Below, one piece after another: positions 36,723-44,171 of a DNA stretch of 64,000 nt; within the stretch, counting starts at the first letter, position 1, and each line of letters begins with the position of its first letter. The position numbers and the translations under genes are program-made. Origin of the DNA: CAIWHR01 sp963779805 (GTDB taxonomy: Bacteria > Pseudomonadota > Gammaproteobacteria > Burkholderiales > Casimicrobiaceae). The stretch is from the NCBI GenBank assembly GCA_963779805.1, contig CAVZZN010000004.1, positions 1 to 64,000 of the forward strand, read 5' to 3'. Below the pieces are notes generated by a model. That model saw only the letters and a program-made list of their open reading frames with translations. It did no database searches and was not told the origin of the DNA.

Positions 36723-36805
36723 ATCCCATGCGCGCCGCGGTGCGGCACCCGTTACTCGGAGTAATTACTCCGAGTAACGGGGTGGATTCGATCGGTGCCG
36801 CATGA
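36668..36805 (+). CDS. Repeat-derived bridging mini-ORF (copy 2)
   Basis: This 45-codon ORF begins on the ATGA that ends the ABC ATPase gene and its stop lies in the ATGA that starts the permease (36802), exactly the same tiling as copy 1. It begins MSAMGRPEGEYRSAQHEG, continues through a 34-bp perfect palindrome and ends VDSIGAA. The palindrome does not break the frame. A coupling function, a short peptide or a by-product of repeat insertion are all possible. Confidence 0.5.
   Translation: MSAMGRPEGEYRSAQHEGNPMRAAVRHPLLGVITPSNGVDSIGAA
36748..36781. repeat. 34-bp perfect palindrome
   Basis: Arms CCCGTTACTCGGAGTAA and TTACTCCGAGTAACGGG are exact reverse complements with no spacer. The element sits 20 bp before the permease start and would fold into a 15-bp or longer hairpin in mRNA, close to the translation start. 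There is no T tract, so it is not an intrinsic terminator. Confidence 0.85.
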
Positions 36806-37656
36806 GATCGCGTGTCCTGGCCTGGGCGCTGGTGATCCCGCCGCTCGCGATCACCGCGTTCTTCTTCGTCGTGCCGCTGCTGTACCTCTTCTGGATCAGC
36901 CTGCACGCGCCATCGCAGACGGAGCTCTTCGGGCACGCGCTCACGCTCGACAACTACACGGCGGTGCTCGGCGACTCGTTCTATCTCGGCATCATCCGGC
37001 GCACCCTGGGTGTGGCGGCCGTGATCCTGGGCATCGGGCTTCTGATCGGCTATCCCGTCGCGTATTTCGTGGCGCTGCTGCCCCCGCGCCGGCGCATGTT
37101 CGTCCTGCTCATGCTGCTGTTCCCGCTCATGGTCAGCAACGTCGTGCGGGCGTACGGGTGGGTGGCGATCCTCGGTCGCCGCGGCGTCGTCAACACGGGC
37201 CTGCAGGGACTCGGCATCGTCGACTACCCGCTCGACCTGCTCTACACCACGGAAGCGGTGGTGGTGGGCCTCATGACGATCCTGCTGCCGTACATGGTGA
37301 TCTCGATCGCGAACACGCTCGCCGCGCTCGACCGGCGCTACGAGGAAGCGGCGCAGGCGCTCGGCGCCGGTCCGGTGCGCACGTTCCTGCACGTGACGTT
37401 GCCGCTGTCGACCCCCGGTGTCGCGTCCGGCACGCTGATCGTGTTCCTGCTCACGCTGAGCGCGTACGTGACGATCACCCTCCTCGGCGGCCCGCGGTCC
37501 AAGCTGCTGGTGAGCCTGGTGTACGACAGCGTCACGACGTTCGAGTGGCCGCGCGCGGCGGCGCTCGCCTTCATCCTGCTCGCGCTGGCGCTGACGCTGA
37601 CCGGCGTCATCCTCGGGGTGTTGCGCCCCGGGCGCATCCAGGGCACGGGCAAATGA
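36802..37656 (+). CDS. Polyamine-type ABC transporter permease (PotB/PotH-like)
   Basis: Six membrane helices, beginning VLAWALVIPPLAITAFFFVV. The permease EAA-type loop is RYEEAAQALGAGPVRTFLHV, which contacts the ATPase. Length of 284 residues is normal. The gene starts in the ATGA shared with the repeat mini-ORF and its stop overlaps the next permease start by 4 bp. Confidence 0.9.
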   Translation: MRSRVLAWALVIPPLAITAFFFVVPLLYLFWISLHAPSQTELFGHALTLDNYTAVLGDSFYLGIIRRTLGVAAVILGIGLLIGYPVAYFVALLPPRRRMFVLLMLLFPLMVSNVVRAYGWVAILGRRGVVNTGLQGLGIVDYPLDLLYTTEAVVVGLMTILLPYMVISIANTLAALDRRYEEAAQALGAGPVRTFLHVTLPLSTPGVASGTLIVFLLTLSAYVTITLLGGPRSKLLVSLVYDSVTTFEWPRAAALAFILLALALTLTGVILGVLRPGRIQGTGK

Positions 37657-38456
37657 CGCGCGCGATGAGCCTCGGACGCGCATTGCGCGGCGGCGCGACG
37701 GCGATCGCGTTCCTGCTGATCCTGCTCCCGATCGTCATCGTGGTGGTGGCCGCATTCTCGCCCAACGACTATTTCGAGTTTCCGCCGCGGGGCCTGTCGC
37801 CGCGCTGGTTCATCGAGTTCTTCCGGCTCGAGAACATGCGCAACGCGTTCACGTTGAGCGTCGAGCTCGCGCTGCTCTCGGCTACGTTCGCGGCGGTGCT
37901 CGGCACCATGGGGGCTCTCTTCCTCGCCCGCAGGCGCGGCGTGCTCGCAGCGGCGCTGCAGTCGCTCTTTCTCGCGCCCCTGGTTTTCCCGACGATCATT
38001 CTCGGCGTGGCGCTGCTGCTGATGTACAAGACCATCGCCATGCCGGTGTTCCCGGGATTGCTGCTCGCGCACTGCGTGATCGGCGTGCCCTATGCCTTCC
38101 GCACGGTGCTCGCCAGTGCGCAGGCGCTCGACCCCGCGCTGCAGGAAGCGGGTCAGAGCCTCGGTGCGGGGCCGTTCCGGACCTTTGCGCTCGTCACGCT
38201 GCCGCTGATCTGGCAGGGCGTGCTGTCGGGGTGGCTGTTCGCCTTCATCGTCTCCTTCGGCGAGCTCAACACGGCGCTGTTCCTGACCGGCCCGGGGCTC
38301 ACGACCCTGCCGATCGAGATCTTCAGCTACCTGCAGTTCCAGGGCAGCCAGCTGGTGATCGCGGCGGCCTCGACGCTGCAGATCGCGCTGATCCTCGCGA
38401 TGGTGCTCGTCATCGAGCGCATCGTGGGGATCGGGCGCATCATCCGCTCCCGCTGA
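37653..38456 (+). CDS. Polyamine-type ABC transporter permease (PotC/PotI-like)
   Basis: Second permease with six predicted helices (TAIAFLLILLPIVIVVVAAF onward) and the EAA loop ALDPALQEAGQSLGAGPFRT. It starts with ATG overlapping the previous stop (ATGA). Last gene of the 15-kb plus-strand block; the next gene is convergent on the minus strand. Confidence 0.9.
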   Translation: MTRAMSLGRALRGGATAIAFLLILLPIVIVVVAAFSPNDYFEFPPRGLSPRWFIEFFRLENMRNAFTLSVELALLSATFAAVLGTMGALFLARRRGVLAAALQSLFLAPLVFPTIILGVALLLMYKTIAMPVFPGLLLAHCVIGVPYAFRTVLASAQALDPALQEAGQSLGAGPFRTFALVTLPLIWQGVLSGWLFAFIVSFGELNTALFLTGPGLTTLPIEIFSYLQFQGSQLVIAAASTLQIALILAMVLVIERIVGIGRIIRSR

Positions 38457-38528
38457 CGTCCGGGCCCGCGCGGCTTCGGCGTGCAGCGGCTGCTCGACCT
38501 GCAGCGCGGTTCGCAGGTCCCCTTCGGA

Positions 38529-39188
38529 TCAGTACTGCGTGCCGGGCACCGGCCGATACAGGTTCGGGAACGTCTTCTTGAGATCCTGCAGCTTGGGCAG
38601 GTCGTTGTACACGATGTAGGGCTCGTTCGGGTGCAGCGCGAGGTAGTTCTGGTGGTAGTCCTCGGCGGGATAGAACTTCTCGAGCGCCGTCACCTGCGTG
38701 ACGATCGGCTTCGGAAAGCTCTTCGCCTGATTGAGTTGCGCGATGTAGTCGAGTGCGATCTTCTTCTGCTCGTCGTTGGCGTAGAAGATGGCGGAGCGGT
38801 ACTGCGTCCCGTGGTCGGGCCCCTGTCGATTGAGCTGCGTCGGATCGTGGGCCACGGTGAAGAAGACCTTGAGCAGCTCGGGGTACGAGATCTGGGCCGG
38901 GTCGTAGGTGATCTCGACCGACTCGGCGTGACCCGTTGCGCCGGTGCTCACCACCATGTAGTGCGCCGTCGATGCGCTACCCCCGGCATAGCCGGAGACC
39001 ACGCGCGAGACGCCCTTGACGTGCTTGAAGACAGCGTCCACGCCCCAGAAGCAGCCGCCCGCGACGACCGCCACGGCCTTGCCGGGCGCCGCAGGCTTCG
39101 TCACCTGGCCGGCGTAGTCCGGCACCGCCGCTGCATTCGCGCTCCAAAGGACCGACGCCAGGATCAAACCCATGCCGAGGACACGCAT
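38529..39188 (-). CDS. msrA: Periplasmic peptide methionine sulfoxide reductase A
   Basis: MsrA reduces methionine-S-sulfoxide in proteins. The catalytic Cys lies in VVAGGCFWGVDAVF, followed by VVSGYAGG, GHAESVEITYD, the substrate region GPDHGTQYRSAIFY and the C-terminal YHQNYL. The start at 39188 has GGAGG upstream and gives a signal peptide (MRVLGMGLILASVLWSANAA), so the enzyme is exported. An open frame farther upstream has no such features and is not used. Monocistronic. Confidence 0.92.
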   Translation of the reverse strand: MRVLGMGLILASVLWSANAAAVPDYAGQVTKPAAPGKAVAVVAGGCFWGVDAVFKHVKGVSRVVSGYAGGSASTAHYMVVSTGATGHAESVEITYDPAQISYPELLKVFFTVAHDPTQLNRQGPDHGTQYRSAIFYANDEQKKIALDYIAQLNQAKSFPKPIVTQVTALEKFYPAEDYHQNYLALHPNEPYIVYNDLPKLQDLKKTFPNLYRPVPGTQY

Positions 39189-39363
39189 CTTTTGCCTCCA
39201 GATCGATGAATAACCCGAAGCTCCGAGCACTCCGCATCGTGTGCGCGCTCGGGGTCCGACAGCGGTTAGTCGCCCGCGCGCATGTTGCCTTACGATTCGT
39301 GCGGCCGTCCAGGATCCCGAGATCTCCGGGCGGGAATGTCGAGCCAACATCTCGCGCACCCCT

Positions 39364-39477
39364 TTTCATCCCGCGCCCGTGAACCGGCCCTTCCGGGAGC
39401 CGGGTCTCTTCGTGGACGTCGAGCTCGAGCGCCGGGCGTTGCTGTTCGACCGCGGCGAGCTCGCCGAGGTCCCGTGA
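39364..39477 (+). pseudogene. MBL-fold hydrolase, 5' remnant
   Basis: About 37 codons read HPAPVNRPFREPGLFVDVEL and ERRALLFDRGELAEVP before a stop. This resembles the first residues of ribonuclease-Z-like MBL-fold hydrolases, which begin with a VN-x-FGDP-LYVD pattern. The metal-binding HxHxDH part is absent, so only a remnant is left. Confidence 0.5.
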
Positions 39478-39502
39478 ATGCGGGGATCTTGGACCCGGCG
39501 CG

Positions 39503-39526
39503 TGTCCCGAACAAGGGTTCGGGACA
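39503..39526. repeat. Inverted repeat near the 3' end of rtcB
   Basis: TGTCCCGAAC and GTTCGGGACA pair perfectly across AAGG. The hairpin lies 9 bp after the rtcB stop on the minus strand and could act as its terminator, but there is no strong T tract on either side. Confidence 0.55.
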
Positions 39527-39535
39527 ATGAACTGC

Positions 39536-40965
39536 TCACCCCTTGACGCACACCAGCGGCTCGACGCGCGCGACCTTGCGCGCGAGGCCCGCTGCGTCGG
39601 CCGCGTCGACGACCTCGGTCACGTCCTTGTACGCGCCCGGCGCTTCTTCCGCCACGCCGCGACTCGAGGGACTGCGCACGAGGATCCCGCGCGCCGCCAG
39701 ATCGTCGATCACCTGCCTCCCGTGCCACGTGTGCATCGCCTGGTGTCGACTCATCGCGCGACCTGCGCCGTGGCACGCGGAGGAGAATGCGCGCGCTTCG
39801 GAGCTCGCCGTGCCCGCAAGCACGTACGACGCGGTGCCCATGGACCCGCCGATCAGCACCGGCTGCCCCGCGGAGCGCAGCGACTCGGGCAGGTCGGGAT
39901 GGCCCGGGCCGAACGCGCGCGTGGCGCCCTTGCGGTGCACGTACAGCTTGCGCTTGCGGCCCTCCACCTCGTGTTCCTCGAGCTTGCAGGTGTTGTGGGA
40001 GACGTCGTACAGCAGATCGAGGTTGGCGCGCGGCAGCACGTCGTGGAACACCTCGCGCACGAGATGCGTGAGCACCTGCCGATTCGCGAGCGCGCAGTTG
40101 ATCGCGGCGCGCATCGCGCCGAGGTAGTCCTGGCCGACCTCGGATTCGATCGGCGCGCACGCGAGCTCGCGATCGGGCAGCGTGATCCCGTAGGCCGGAG
40201 CGGCGATCGCCATGCGCTTCAGGAACTCGGTGCCGATCTGATGGCCGAGCCCGCGCGAGCCGCAGTGAATGCTGAGGACGACGGAGCCTAATGCGAGCCC
40301 GTACGTGCGCGCGACGTCGTCGGCATAGATCGCCGTGACTTCCTGCACTTCGAGGTAGTGATTGCCGCTGCCGAGCGTGCCCATCTCGTCGCGCTGGCGC
40401 TTCTTCGCCTGCGGCGACACGTTACCGGGCTTCGCGTGCAGCATCTGCCCGCGCTCCTCGACGCGGGCGAGGTCGTCGCTGCGGCCAAAGCCGCGCTCGA
40501 CGGCCCAGCGTGCGCCGCCCGCGAGCATCGCGTCCATCTCCGCCGCGCTCAGGTGGATCGTCCCGGTGCTGGCCACGCCCGCGGGGATGCGCTCGAACAG
40601 CGTGTCGGCGAGGCGACGCTGCACGCGCATCACGTCGTCGCGCACGAGGCCGGTGTGCAGGCAGCGCACGCCGCAGGAAATGTCGAAGCCGACGCCGCCC
40701 GCGGACACGACGCCGCCCTCGGCCGGGTCGAACGCCGCGACGCCGCCGATCGGGAAGCCGTACCCCCAGTGCGCGTCGGGCATCGCATACGACGCCCGCA
40801 CGATGCCGGGAAGACTCGCCACGTTCACTGCCTGCTCGAAGACCTTGTCGTCCATCGCGCGGATGAGCGCTTCGCTCGCAAGATCAGCGGCGGCACGCGC
40901 ATTGCGCCGTGCGGGGCGATCTCCCACTCGATCCCGGAACGGCGCACGAAGCGGCTCGGGTCCAT
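39536..40965 (-). CDS. rtcB: RtcB RNA ligase, frameshifted near the N-terminus
   Basis: RtcB joins RNA 2',3'-cyclic phosphate or 3'-phosphate ends to 5'-OH ends using GTP and Mn2+, in RNA repair. Metal and guanylate residues are visible: PDAHWGYGFPIGGVAAF, GVGFDISCGVR, LGSGNHYLEVQ, IHCGSRGLGHQIG and the guanylylated His in SACHGAGRAMSR. The start is ATG 40965 (MDPSRFVRRSGIEWEIAPHG). One base seems missing near 40885, between VPPLIL and ASEALIRAMDDK. Archease, its activator, lies upstream in the same direction, with a translatable repeat between them. Confidence 0.9.
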
Positions 40966-40966
40966 G

Positions 40967-41047
40967 TCAGTGGCGCCCGGCCGCCCGAAGCCACTGACAC
41001 GCCCCCTCGGGAGGAGCGAGCGAAGCGAGTTCGGGGGGACGTTTCAT
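40967..41047 (-). repeat. Translatable repeat between archease and rtcB
   Basis: On the minus strand this 81-bp segment is a 26-codon ORF (MKRPPELASLAPPEGACQWL and six more) that stops 1 bp before the rtcB ATG. It contains two stem-forming parts: AGTGGC/GCCACT at the rtcB end and CCCCC...GGGGG with AGCGA and GAAGCGAG inside. From memory, closely similar Arg/Pro/Glu-rich strings occur between genes of many Burkholderiales; I cannot verify this here. It is unrelated in sequence to the 55-bp repeat. Confidence 0.6.
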
Positions 41048-41085
41048 TTCAGGCGTCCGCGGGGCGTTGCACGATGGCGTTCGAA

Positions 41086-41499
41086 TCAGACATCGACGAC
41101 CGTCTGCGCGATCCAGCCTTGCGCCTCGCGCGCGACGCGCAACGTGGTGTACGTCGCGCCCTTGATCTCGACCGCGGGATGATGACGCGCGACATCGACG
41201 GGTTCGCCCCACGCGCGGCCTGCGAGGAGCGTACCGTCGATCGTCGCCTGGAAACGGCTGAACAGCATCCGGCGCGTCGCCATTTCGTAGATGACGGCAT
41301 TGAGCCACTCGGCCAGGAGCAACTCTGCATCCGGCGCTTCGCATGCGATGTCGACGGCCTCGCGGGCCGCGACACCGGCCGGATCCGTGACGACGGCCGT
41401 AAGCGCGATCGCCGCCTGCTCGAACGCTTCGGCCTTGCTCGCGCCGTGGCCGCGCACGCCGATGTCCGCCATGTGCGAGTAGTGTTCCCAGTGCGCCAT
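41086..41499 (-). CDS. Archease
   Basis: The 137-residue protein shows the archease fold: MAHWEHYSHMADIGVRGHG at the start with the conserved Asp, ALTAVVTDPAGV, then ELLLAEWLNAVIYEMATRRM and KGATYTTLRVAREAQGW near the end. Archease speeds RtcB guanylylation and multiple turnover. It is transcribed just before rtcB, the standard arrangement for this pair. An open frame upstream of 41499 has no archease features. Confidence 0.88.
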   Translation of the reverse strand: MAHWEHYSHMADIGVRGHGASKAEAFEQAAIALTAVVTDPAGVAAREAVDIACEAPDAELLLAEWLNAVIYEMATRRMLFSRFQATIDGTLLAGRAWGEPVDVARHHPAVEIKGATYTTLRVAREAQGWIAQTVVDV

Positions 41500-41858
41500 C
41501 GCTCCCGCGGCTCCCGTCGTACGTCCTCGCGTGCCCTCGTCGCGGCACGACCTTGCTTTCCTCAATGTAGACCACGCTCGGCGATGTTCGTTGAGGTTCC
41601 TCAAGCGCAGAGACCGCGATGCGGCGCAGGCGCATGCGGCAAGTCTTGGAGTTGCAGGGCGCGACGTCGAGCAGGACATGATCGTGCTTGCGGCGTCCCC
41701 GCGGTGCGCACGCGCGTTCGAGATGCCGAACGCCGCGGACGCCGGCGCAACGAAGGGGTGCGTCGCGCGTCGCGGCAGCTAGCCGCAGCACGTCGCAACG
41801 TGTAGGCTTTGCGTGCGGCTGCGCAGGGCGCCGCACACCGAACACGAGGAGAAGATCG
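41500..41858. other. Divergent intergenic region upstream of archease
   Basis: No gene is seen in 359 bp. TTGAGG-TT-CCTCAA at 41591-41604 is an inverted repeat, and another CCTCAA-type half-site sits at 41560. These are possible operator sites for the archease-rtcB unit. No sigma-54 promoter with correct spacing was found. Confidence 0.4.
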
Positions 41859-42869
41859 ATGAAGGGAAGTGTTGCGTGGTTCCGACGGTTCGCGATCGCC
41901 GCGTTCGTCTCGGGCGCGACTCTGGCGCCGGGGTTCCCCGCGCAGGCGCAGTCGACGCCGCAAGCGATCAACCTTGCGGTGAGCTCGACCAGTCTGGCGC
42001 TGGGCGGGATTCGCATCGCCGAGAACGCGGGCGTGTTCGCGAAGCACGGATTGCAGGTGAAGGTGACCGTGATGGACAGCGGCAATGCGGCGATGGCCGC
42101 GCTGCTCGCCGGGTCGGTCCAATTCGCCGCCGCGGGACCGCCGGAAGCGCTGGCCGCCCGTGCGCGTGGCCAGGACGTGGTGATCGCGGCCAACATCTAC
42201 CGCGGGCTCGCCGGCTCGGTGGTGCTGTCCAAGGCCGCAGCGGCCAAGCTCGGCGTGCGCGCCGATGCGCCGATCAACGATCGGCTGCGCGCGCTCGATG
42301 GCCTCACGATCGCGGTCCCGAGCGCCACGTCGGCGCTGCTCGGTCCCCTCAAGTCGTCGGCGGCTACGGCGGGCGCCAAGGTGAAATACACCTACATGGC
42401 GCAGCCCGCGATGATCGCCGCGCTCGAGAGCAACGCAATCGACGGCATCATGGCGAGCTCGCCGTTCTCCGGAGTGCCGCAGCTCAAAGGCACCGGCGTG
42501 CTGTGGATCGATGGCCCGAAGGGCGAATTCCCGGCCGACGTCTCGCCTGCGAGCTCGTCGTGCCTGCTGACCACCCCCGCGGCCGCCGCGGCAAACGCCG
42601 AGGTCATCCGCAAGTTCCGCGCCGCGCTCGAGGACGTCGCGACGCTCGTGAAGCAGAAGCCCGACGAGGCCAAGCGCGCACTCGCCAAGGCCTATCCCAA
42701 GATCGACCAGGCCGGACTCGACCTGGCGTTCGCCCAGCAGGCCGCCAACTGGACGCGGCCGGTGCTCACGGAGGCCGACGTGAAGCAGGAGATCCGGCTC
42801 CTGCGTTCCGCTTCGAATCTGCCGGGGCTCGACAAGGTCACGCCGGAGTCGGTCCTGCTGAAGCTCTAG
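41859..42869 (+). CDS. NMT1/TauA-like ABC transporter substrate-binding protein
   Basis: Signal peptide (residues 1-31, ending PAQAQ) and a THI5/NMT1-type binding domain: NLAVSSTSLALGGIRIAENA, GVFAKHGLQVKVTVMDSGNA, LLAGSVQFAAAGPPEALAA and LDGLTIAVPSATSALLGPL. CGAGGAGAAG precedes the ATG. No ATPase or permease is adjacent. The next genes are an acyl-CoA dehydratase and a CoA-transferase, hinting that a carboxylic acid is bound. Confidence 0.88.
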   Translation: MKGSVAWFRRFAIAAFVSGATLAPGFPAQAQSTPQAINLAVSSTSLALGGIRIAENAGVFAKHGLQVKVTVMDSGNAAMAALLAGSVQFAAAGPPEALAARARGQDVVIAANIYRGLAGSVVLSKAAAAKLGVRADAPINDRLRALDGLTIAVPSATSALLGPLKSSAATAGAKVKYTYMAQPAMIAALESNAIDGIMASSPFSGVPQLKGTGVLWIDGPKGEFPADVSPASSSCLLTTPAAAAANAEVIRKFRAALEDVATLVKQKPDEAKRALAKAYPKIDQAGLDLAFAQQAANWTRPVLTEADVKQEIRLLRSASNLPGLDKVTPESVLLKL

Positions 42870-42884
42870 AGCGCATGCCGCAAC

Positions 42885-44171
42885 ATGCAGGACCCCATGC
42901 GAAAGCACGGGGAAACGACGCAGCGGACGAGGGGGCGGGTGATGGGCAACGAGGACTTGATGCACAAGGAAGCGCAACGCGCAGCCGACGATGGCGAGGC
43001 GGGGACGTACGGACGAATCACCGACGAGGCCGTGGAGCAGGTGCGCCGGCGCCTGCACAAGGTCTATCCGATCGAGGAGCCGTTCGTCCGCTACGTGAAT
43101 TCGGACAGCATCCGCCACGCCGCGCGCTCGATCGGAGACATGAATCCGCTGTGGATCGATCCCGCGCACGGCAAGGCGAGCCGCTACGGCCGCTGCATGG
43201 CGCCGCCGTCGTTGTTCTACGCGGTGACGTGGGGCAGCTGGGACATGCGCCGCGGCGAGGGCCTCCCCGGCGTGCACGGCCTGCACGCGAGCGATCGCTG
43301 GACGTACTACCGGCCGCTGCTCGACGGCGACGAGGTGCGCGCCACGAAGGAGATGACCGCGCTCGACGAGCGCACGGGGACGTATGCCGGGCGCTCGATG
43401 ATGCAGGTGCGCGAGTTCCGCTACTACAACCAGCGCGACGAGCTCGTGGCCCGCTGCGTGATGTCGGCCGTGCGCACGGAGCGTCATGCGGGCAAGGAGA
43501 TCGGCAAGTACATGGACGTGCCGCGTGCGCGCTACAGCGACGAGGATATCCGGCGCATCGATGCCGACGCCGCGGCCGAGGAGGTGCGCGGGAAGGCGCC
43601 GCGGTACTGGGAGGACGTGAACGTCGGCGATCGCGTCCAGCCGATCGTGCGCGGTCCGCTCACCGTGGCCGACATGATCGCGTGGATGATGGGCGTGGGC
43701 TCGCCGCACATCCGCAGCGGCCAGTACTGGCTCGCGTATCGCCAGCAGTCGCCGAAGATCGCGGTGAAGGATCCCGAGACGGGCATTCCGCAGGCCGTCG
43801 AGCGCGTGCACTGGGACTCGTTCATGGCCGCGGAGATCGGCATGCCCGCGCCGTACGACTACGGCTCGCAGCGCGGCGCCTGGGCGACGCACCTTATGAC
43901 CAACTGGGCGGGGGACGACGGCTGGGTCGCCGAGGTGTTCGCCAAGTATCGCAACATGAACTTCCTCGGCGACACGGTGTGGATCAGCGGTCACGTCACG
44001 GACAAGTGGCGCGGTGCGAAGACGGGCATCGGCTACGTCGCGTGCGAGTTCCACGGCGTCAATCAGCGCGGCGACGACATCATGCCGGGCCACGCGATCG
44101 TGGCGCTGCCCTCGCACGGCGCGCCGCTGCCGGAGTTTCCGATCGACCACGAAGCCGACGGACGCGCGTGA
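42885..44171 (+). CDS. FAS1-type/MaoC-like acyl-CoA dehydratase
   Basis: Two hot-dog halves are visible. The N-terminal one contains VRYVNSDSIRHAARSIGDMN, PLWIDPAHG and APPSLFYAVTWGSWD. The C-terminal one contains YWEDVNVGDRVQPIVRGPLT, AVERVHWDSFMA and NMNFLGDTVWISGHVTDKW. This double-domain type resembles mesaconyl-CoA or itaconyl-CoA hydratases and FAS1-type dehydratases. Start may be as late as 42942. The CoA-transferase follows with a 1-bp stop/start overlap, so the two act in one route: activate an acid with CoA, then hydrate it. Confidence 0.82.
   Translation: MQDPMRKHGETTQRTRGRVMGNEDLMHKEAQRAADDGEAGTYGRITDEAVEQVRRRLHKVYPIEEPFVRYVNSDSIRHAARSIGDMNPLWIDPAHGKASRYGRCMAPPSLFYAVTWGSWDMRRGEGLPGVHGLHASDRWTYYRPLLDGDEVRATKEMTALDERTGTYAGRSMMQVREFRYYNQRDELVARCVMSAVRTERHAGKEIGKYMDVPRARYSDEDIRRIDADAAAEEVRGKAPRYWEDVNVGDRVQPIVRGPLTVADMIAWMMGVGSPHIRSGQYWLAYRQQSPKIAVKDPETGIPQAVERVHWDSFMAAEIGMPAPYDYGSQRGAWATHLMTNWAGDDGWVAEVFAKYRNMNFLGDTVWISGHVTDKWRGAKTGIGYVACEFHGVNQRGDDIMPGHAIVALPSHGAPLPEFPIDHEADGRA

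Noticed and set aside
41545..41565. Possible sigma-54 promoter (GGCACGACCTTGCT) near archease
   Set aside because: The GG-GC spacing is one base short of the required 10, and it points away from archease.
41601..44150. An 849-codon minus-strand frame
   Set aside because: Antisense to the binding protein and dehydratase genes, with no recognisable motif.
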